The translations under genes were made by a program, and so were the position numbers. Under the pieces are notes generated by a model that was not told where the DNA came from, ran no database searches, and saw nothing but the letters and a program-made list of their open reading frames with translations. 64,000 nucleotides of DNA from Streptomyces malachitofuscus (GTDB lineage Bacteria > Actinomycetota > Actinomycetes > Streptomycetales > Streptomycetaceae), in contig NZ_BMUF01000002.1 in assembly GCF_014650055.1 (NCBI RefSeq), positions 558,001 through 622,000 of the forward strand, read 5' to 3'. This document shows positions 57,705-64,000 of the stretch, piece after piece (the first letter of the stretch is position 1; the number at the start of each line of letters is the position of its first letter).

Positions 57705-57738
57705 CAGGGTCGGACGCGGCGGCTCGGACGACGCCGAC

Positions 57739-57960
57739 GTGCCCGAACTCGACGTCCGTGACGTCCCGCACGCGCTGCGGCACGCCACCGTCTTCGGCGC
57801 GCTCGGTGCCGTGCCGGCCGGGCGGGCCATGCTGCTGGTGGCGCCGCACGACCCGCTGCCGCTGCTGCGGCAGATCGAGGACCGGCACCCCGGCGTCTTC
57901 GCGGTGGAATACCGTGAACGCGGCCGGGAGGCGTGGCGGCTGCTGCTCACCCACCGCTGA
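57739..57960 (+). CDS. DUF2249-domain protein
   Basis: 73 residues from GTG 57739. VPELDVRDVPHALRHATVFGALGAVPAGRAMLLVAPHDPLPLLRQIEDRHPGVFAVEYRERGREAWRLLLTHR covers the whole DUF2249 domain (ELDVRxLPxxxRHxxIFxxxDxLxPGxxxxLVxxHDPxPLxxQ). Such proteins go with denitrification or hemerythrin genes. There is no ribosome-binding site; an in-frame GTG at 57688 would extend it antisense into the oxidase remnant. The true N-terminus has probably been lost, so the gene may not be expressed properly. Confidence 0.6.
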   Translation: MPELDVRDVPHALRHATVFGALGAVPAGRAMLLVAPHDPLPLLRQIEDRHPGVFAVEYRERGREAWRLLLTHR

Positions 57961-58022
57961 ACTTCCGGCCCGGCCCCGGAGGTTCCGGGTTTCAACCGGC
58001 CGTTCGGGGCCAGTCGGAAGGT

Positions 58023-58316
58023 ATGTCCCCTCGATATCGCACTGGTTCCAACTCCGCGGGGACGGTCGTCGCGGTGATCGCGGACATCATGGCCGTCATC
58101 CTCGGACTGTGGATTCTGATGTACCTGCTGGACGCCAACCGGGCCAACGATCTGGTCCAGTTCGTCCATGACGCGGCCAACTGGCTGGCAGCCTGGTCGC
58201 GGGACCTGTTCACCTTCGACGAGGAGTGGGCCCGGGTCGTCGCCGGCTACGGACTCGCCGCCGTCGTCTACCTGTTCATCGGCCACGCCATCGCAGGCCG
58301 TCTGCACCGGCACTGA
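58023..58316 (+). CDS. small two-helix membrane protein
   Basis: 97 residues. Helices at about 14-40 (VVAVIADIMAVILGLWILMYLLD) and 70-92 (WARVVAGYGLAAVVYLFIGHAIAG), with a short amphipathic piece between (LVQFVHDAANWLAAWSRDLFTFDEE). GGAAGGT precedes ATG 58023. No family recognised. It converges with the operon that ends at 58339. Confidence 0.75.
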   Translation: MSPRYRTGSNSAGTVVAVIADIMAVILGLWILMYLLDANRANDLVQFVHDAANWLAAWSRDLFTFDEEWARVVAGYGLAAVVYLFIGHAIAGRLHRH

Positions 58317-58338
58317 CCCGGGCCCGTTCCGGGACGGT

Positions 58339-59433
58339 TCAGACGAGCGGGCAGCAGTCCGGGTCCAGGCCGCCGGGCAGCCGGTCGCCGCCGAAGACCG
58401 CGCAGGTGGGCTCGTGCCCGCCGAGGGCGGCGACGGCCAGCAGCAGTGAGCCGGCCGTCCACGTGGTCAGCTCGCGCGGCCAGATCGCGTCGTCGTCGAA
58501 GACGTACCCCGTCCAGTACAGGCCGCTCTCCGGATCGCGCAGGTGCTGGATCGACTGGAGCACCTCCAGCGCACGGTCGGACTCGCCCATCGCCCAGAGT
58601 GCCAGGGCGAGTTCGGCCGACTCACCGCCCGTCACCCACGGGTTGGGCACCACACAGCGCACCCCGAGGCCGGGCACGACGAACCGGTCCCAGCCCTCCT
58701 CGATACGGGACTTGGCCTCGGCGCCGGTCAGCGCGCCGCCGAGCACCGGGTAGTACCAGTCCATCGAGTAGCGGTCCTTGTCCAGGAACCGCTCCGGGTG
58801 ACGCCGTATCGCGTGCCGCAGCGCGCCCGCCGCCAACTCCCAGTCGGGCTGGGGCTCTTCGCGCTGCTCGGCGATGGCGAGGGCGCAGCGCAGCGCGTGG
58901 TGGACGGAGGAGGAGCCGGTGAGCAGCGCGTCCGCCGTGGGCGTGCCGTCGTCGTCGCGCCGCCAGCCGATCTGCCCGCCGGGCTGCTGCAGCCGCAGCA
59001 CGAACTCCACCGCCGCGCACACGGCCGGCCACATGCGGTCGAGGAACGTGTCGTCGCCGGTGGAGAGGTAGTGGTGCCACACCCCGACCGCGATGTAGGC
59101 GACGAAGTTGGTCTCCCGGCCCCGGTCGGTGATGTCGAGCGGGTCGCCGTCGGCGTAGGCGGCGTACCAGGAGCCGTCCTCCAACTGGTGCCGGGCCAGC
59201 CACAGATAGGCCCGCTCGGCGGCCTCGTGCTCGCCCGCCGTGTCCAGGGCCATCGCCGCCTCGACGTGGTCCCACGGGTCGAGGTGGTGCCCCCGGAACC
59301 ACGGGATCGCCCCGTCGTCCCGCTGCACGGCGAGGATGCCGGCGACGGTCGCCGCGGCCTGGTCGGCCGTCAGGACGCCGGGCAGGACGAGGTGTTCGGT
59401 CCGGGGCGACCGGGGTGACCTGGAGGTTGTCAC
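58339..59433 (-). CDS. terpenoid cyclase/prenyltransferase-fold (alpha/alpha) protein
   Basis: 364 residues. Repeating helix pairs typical of a (alpha/alpha)6 barrel: DQAAATVAGILAVQRDDGAIPWFRGHHLDPWDHVEAAMALDTAGEHEAAERAYLWLARHQLEDGSWYAAYADGD, then QQPGGQIGWRRDDDGTPTADALLTGSSSVHHALRCALAIAEQ and DKDRYSMDWYYPVLGGALTG. The W-DGSW and QQPGGQIGW-type turns recall squalene-hopene cyclase and prenyltransferase beta units or GH-type glycosidases; the catalytic DxDD of cyclases is not clear, so it may be a sugar-acting or structural homologue. GTG 59433 overlaps the preceding stop (GTGA). Last gene of a tightly coupled three-gene operon. Confidence 0.7.
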   Translation of the reverse strand: MTTSRSPRSPRTEHLVLPGVLTADQAAATVAGILAVQRDDGAIPWFRGHHLDPWDHVEAAMALDTAGEHEAAERAYLWLARHQLEDGSWYAAYADGDPLDITDRGRETNFVAYIAVGVWHHYLSTGDDTFLDRMWPAVCAAVEFVLRLQQPGGQIGWRRDDDGTPTADALLTGSSSVHHALRCALAIAEQREEPQPDWELAAGALRHAIRRHPERFLDKDRYSMDWYYPVLGGALTGAEAKSRIEEGWDRFVVPGLGVRCVVPNPWVTGGESAELALALWAMGESDRALEVLQSIQHLRDPESGLYWTGYVFDDDAIWPRELTTWTAGSLLLAVAALGGHEPTCAVFGGDRLPGGLDPDCCPLV

Positions 59434-60170
59434 GTGGCGTCCGCCTCGGCGCGCGGCAGGTGCGGCTTGGTCGCGTAGGCCACGAAGCTCTTGCCGATCA
59501 GCGGGTTGAGCGCCTGCTCCGCGACCCGGGTGGCCAGGGGCTTCTTCATGATGTCCCAGACCAGCAGCTTGTGGTACGCCCGCACCGGCAGCGCCTTGTC
59601 GTTGTCCACGCCGAACGCGCACTTCAGCCACCAGTACGGCGAGTGCAGCGCGTGCGCGTGATGGGTGCCGTACGGGCGCAGGCCCGCCTCGCGGATCTTC
59701 CCGAGCAGTTCGTCCGCCTTGTAGATGCGGATGTGGCCGCCCTCGACCTCGTGGTAGGCGTCGGAGAGGGTCCAGCAGACCTTCTCCGGGCCGTAGCGCG
59801 GCACGGTGATCGCGATCCGGCCGCCGGGCTTGAGCACGCGCACCATCTCGGCGAGCACGCCCTTGTCGTCGGGGATGTGCTCCATCACCTCGGAGATGAT
59901 GACGACGTCGAAGGACTCGTCGGGGAAGGGCAGGGCGAGGGCGTCGCCCTCCATGGCGGTGGCGGTGGCCCCGGCGGGTGCCTCACCCGCCTCCTTCATC
60001 GCCGCGAACCACTTGGCGACCTCGCGGATCTCCTCGCCGTTCTGGTCCAGCGCCACGACCTGCGCACCGCGCCGGTAGCACTCGAAGGCGTGCCGGCCTG
60101 CCCCGCAGCCGAGGTCCAGGACACGGTCGCCCGGGGCGAGCGGGAACCGGGAGAAGTCGACGGTCAGCAC
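59430..60170 (-). CDS. class I SAM-dependent methyltransferase
   Basis: 246 residues. Motif I: DRVLDLGCGAGRHAFECYRRGAQVVALDQNGEEIREV, then MEGDALALPFPDESFDVVIISEVMEHIPDDKGVLAEMVRVLKPGGRIAITVPR, a standard Methyltransf_11 pattern. C-terminal part PEKVCWTLSDAYHEVEGGHIRIYKADELLGKIREAGL is longer than in small MTs. Substrate likely a membrane lipid or sugar, given the neighbours (glycosyltransferase before, prenyltransferase-fold protein after). GTG 60170 overlaps the glycosyltransferase stop (GTGCTGA), and its own stop overlaps the next start (GTGA). Confidence 0.88.
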   Translation of the reverse strand: MLTVDFSRFPLAPGDRVLDLGCGAGRHAFECYRRGAQVVALDQNGEEIREVAKWFAAMKEAGEAPAGATATAMEGDALALPFPDESFDVVIISEVMEHIPDDKGVLAEMVRVLKPGGRIAITVPRYGPEKVCWTLSDAYHEVEGGHIRIYKADELLGKIREAGLRPYGTHHAHALHSPYWWLKCAFGVDNDKALPVRAYHKLLVWDIMKKPLATRVAEQALNPLIGKSFVAYATKPHLPRAEADAT

Positions 60171-61648
60171 GTGGCCCTGCTTTCGCGGTCGGAGCGGTCG
60201 GGGATGTCGGGGGTGTGGGCTGTGTCCGAGGCGTCGGCCGCGGTCACGGGGACGGCGTCCGCGTCGGCGGGGGTGTCGGGGACGACAGCCGGGTCTGCCG
60301 GTCCCGGGCGGCGGACCGCACGCCCGGCGGCTCCGGTGTCCCGGCCTGCCGTGCGGGCCATCGCCTCCCGGTAGTGGGCCACCGTGCCTTCGGCCGCGCG
60401 GGCCCAGGTGAAGTGCCGCAGCACCCGCTCGCGCCCGGCCGCGCCGAGGCGGGCGCGCAGCTCGGGGTCGCCGAGCAGCCGGGTCAGCGCGGCGGCCAGC
60501 GCCCCCGACTCCCCGGGCGGTACGGCGAGACAGGTCTCCCCGTCGCGCCCGGCCACCTCGGGGATCGCGCCGCCGGTCGTGGCGACCAGCGGAGTGCCCG
60601 TGGCCATGGCCTCGGCGGCGGGAAGGGAGAAGCCCTCGTACAGCGACGGCACGCACGCGACCTGCGCCGACCGCACCAGGTCGACCAGTTCGGCGTCCGA
60701 GATGCCCTTGACGAACTCGACGGCGCCCTCGAGGCCGTAGCGCTCCATCGCCTGGGCGACGGGCCCTTCCCCGGGCCGCTTGCCGACCACGACGAGGTGG
60801 GCGTCGGGCTGCTCGGCCCGTACCTTCGCCAGCGCCTCGACGAGGAAGACCAGCCCCTTCAGCGGCACGTCCGCGCTGGAGGTGGTCACGATCCGGCCGG
60901 GGACGACCGCCACCGAGGGATCGGGCGAGAACAGGTCGGCGTCGGCGCCGATGTGGACGACGTGGATGCGGTCCTGGCGTACGCCGAGATCGTCGATGAT
61001 CTCCTGGCGCGAGGTGCCGGAGACGGTGAGCACGGACGGCAGGCGGCGCGCCACCCGCTTCTGCATCCGCGTGAAGGCGTACCAGCGGCGCACGGAGTAG
61101 CGCCGCTGCCAGTTCTCGGCGGCGTCCAGCTCCAGCCGCCGGTCGACGGTGATGGGGTGGTGGATGGTGGTGACGAGGGGGGCGCCGATGTCGCCGAGGA
61201 GGCCGTAGCCGAGCGTCTGGTTGTCGTGGACGACGTCGAAGTCGCCGCGCCGGGCGCGCAGATGGCGGCGGGCGCGCAGGGAGAACGTCAGCGGCTCGGG
61301 GAAGCCGCCGGTCCACATCGTGCCGACCTCGAGGGCGTCGATCCAGTCGCGGTACTCGTCGCGCCCGGGGGTGCGGAAGGGGTCCGGCTGGCGGTAGAGG
61401 TCGAGGCTGGGCAGCTCGGTGAGGCTCAGCCCGTCGTACCCCTCGTCGAGTACGGCGTAGGGCTGGGCGCCGATCACCTCGACGCGGTGTCCGAGGCGGG
61501 CGAGTTCGCGGGAGAGGTGGCGTACGTAGACGCCCTGGCCGCCGCAGAACGGGTTTCCCTTGTAGGTGAGGAGTGCGATCCGGAGCGGTCGCAAGCCGTC
61601 GGATGCGGGGCCCGCCGAGGGCCCGGCCTGACTGGCCTCAGCGGTCAC
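60164..61648 (-). CDS. glycosyltransferase family 4-like protein (GT-B)
   Basis: 494 residues. GT-B fold: N-terminal RIALLTYKGNPFCGGQGVYVRHLSRELARLGHRVEVIGAQPY, GDFDVVHDNQTLGYGLL, VTTIHHPITVDRR; C-terminal IVTTSSADVPLKGLVFLVEALAKVRAEQPDAHLVVVGKRPGEG, VKGISDAELVDLVRSAQVACVPSLYEGFSLPAAEAMATGTPLVATTGGAIPEV, where E-G-FSLPAAEAMATG is the EX7E motif of retaining GT4. About 85 C-terminal residues are disordered and acidic. GTG 61648 opens the three-gene operon; the region upstream has a KstR-type box and the divergent regulator gene. The acceptor is unknown; association with a methyltransferase and a prenyltransferase fold suggests a lipid-linked glycan. Confidence 0.87.
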   Translation of the reverse strand: MTAEASQAGPSAGPASDGLRPLRIALLTYKGNPFCGGQGVYVRHLSRELARLGHRVEVIGAQPYAVLDEGYDGLSLTELPSLDLYRQPDPFRTPGRDEYRDWIDALEVGTMWTGGFPEPLTFSLRARRHLRARRGDFDVVHDNQTLGYGLLGDIGAPLVTTIHHPITVDRRLELDAAENWQRRYSVRRWYAFTRMQKRVARRLPSVLTVSGTSRQEIIDDLGVRQDRIHVVHIGADADLFSPDPSVAVVPGRIVTTSSADVPLKGLVFLVEALAKVRAEQPDAHLVVVGKRPGEGPVAQAMERYGLEGAVEFVKGISDAELVDLVRSAQVACVPSLYEGFSLPAAEAMATGTPLVATTGGAIPEVAGRDGETCLAVPPGESGALAAALTRLLGDPELRARLGAAGRERVLRHFTWARAAEGTVAHYREAMARTAGRDTGAAGRAVRRPGPADPAVVPDTPADADAVPVTAADASDTAHTPDIPDRSDRESRATC

Positions 61649-61702
61649 TCTGGGCCCCCTTCTCCCTGCACTGTCCCGCGAGATTACGCCGGGACGCTAA
61701 CC

Positions 61703-61716
61703 TAGAACAAGTTTCA
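61703..61716. promoter_or_regulatory. KstR-type operator
   Basis: TAGAACAAGTTTCA matches TNNAACNNGTTNNA, the KstR recognition pattern of mycobacteria, at every fixed position. It lies between the divergent glycosyltransferase operon (start 61648) and the KstR-like TetR gene (start 61855). Confidence 0.65.
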
Positions 61717-61854
61717 GAGTTGATCGTTCGGAGGATCCGAATCTACCGGCAGGTAGGGATGCTGTGAGCAGTGGATCAGGTGATTCACGCCACGGCGGAC
61801 GGCGTGCCATGCTGTCCGATCATCCACCCTCACCGACTGTCACGGACGGGACCC

Positions 61855-64000
<2,146 letters not shown>

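Noticed and set aside
57688..57738. GTG 57688 as the start of the DUF2249 gene
   Set aside because: It reads antisense through the multicopper oxidase remnant and has no ribosome-binding site; the domain begins at 57739.

Overview
The window looks like a chromosomal segment of a Streptomyces or a very close relative. Evidence: very high GC, strongly GC-biased third codon positions, several likely leaderless starts (a TAnnnT -10 box 6-7 nt before ATG/GTG), a DmdR/IdeR-type iron box, a CebR-like operator, F420-dependent enzymes, LAxTG-type sorting signals and a class A RNase P RNA. Genus is an inference; no 16S rRNA or ribosomal protein gene is present.

Layout. 0-10 kb: 3' end of panB with a U-tract terminator, a two-gene DrrAB-type ABC exporter preceded by 11-nt-phased GTCGG repeats, a large BTAD/AfsR-like regulator converging on it, an M50-type membrane protease, npdG-like F420 reductase, map. 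9.6-12.1 kb: haem/iron locus (iron-box heme oxygenase, PhzF-like protein, a 5'-truncated HtaA-type surface protein). 12-24 kb: conserved single genes and short operons (lipoprotein, Prim-Pol domain protein, GDPD, TetR, Rsm22-like methyltransferase, serine hydrolase, Bcr/CflA exporter, Gfo/Idh/MocA oxidoreductase with a CebR-like box, PhoD with PhoP-type repeats, SDR, TIGR01777 epimerase).

24.6-37 kb is the most unusual part. A minus-strand RNA at about 24636-24742 folds as a circularly permuted tRNA mimic, the hallmark of bacterial Y RNAs (YrlA), downstream of a conserved gene of unknown function (24955-25686). Across a 21-bp perfect palindrome from that gene begins a four-gene plus-strand run: trypsin-like protease with a C-terminal EAD-like module, VMAP-like protein, MoxR-type AAA ATPase, and a 1486-residue vWA-like/NB-ARC/TPR protein of the FxSxx-COOH-system (FxsT) type. 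Facing it are an HExxH-type (peptide beta-hydroxylase family) protein and a 69-residue FxsA-like precursor peptide. A CU044_2847-family (trypco1) gene lies beyond. No radical SAM maturase (FxsB) and no TIR-like FxsC are in the window, and the peptide lacks the usual FxSxx C-terminus. I read this as a NTP-dependent conflict or signalling system tied to a peptide-modifying module.

37-50 kb: SAM methyltransferase, rnpB, an EamA transporter remnant beside a Uma2 gene, a MerR gene and membrane partner, TetR, yaaA, KDPG-type aldolase, a conserved minus-strand operon (Nif3-like, zinc-ribbon protein with an apparent CTG start, RNase HI/phosphatase), a small 59-residue ORF, MaoC hydratase, IS remnants. 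50-58 kb: divergent drug-exporter-type MFS genes, a repeat field of about 0.5 kb, a methyltransferase, an amidase, membrane and secreted proteins, and a multicopper oxidase remnant. 58-64 kb: a glycosyltransferase/methyltransferase/terpenoid-cyclase-fold operon divergent from a KstR-like TetR gene with a KstR-type box between them, then a GH10 xylanase with a CBM2, cut by the window end, preceded by two identical CGAAACTTTCG boxes.

All family names come from reading the sequence and from memory of the families; no search was run.
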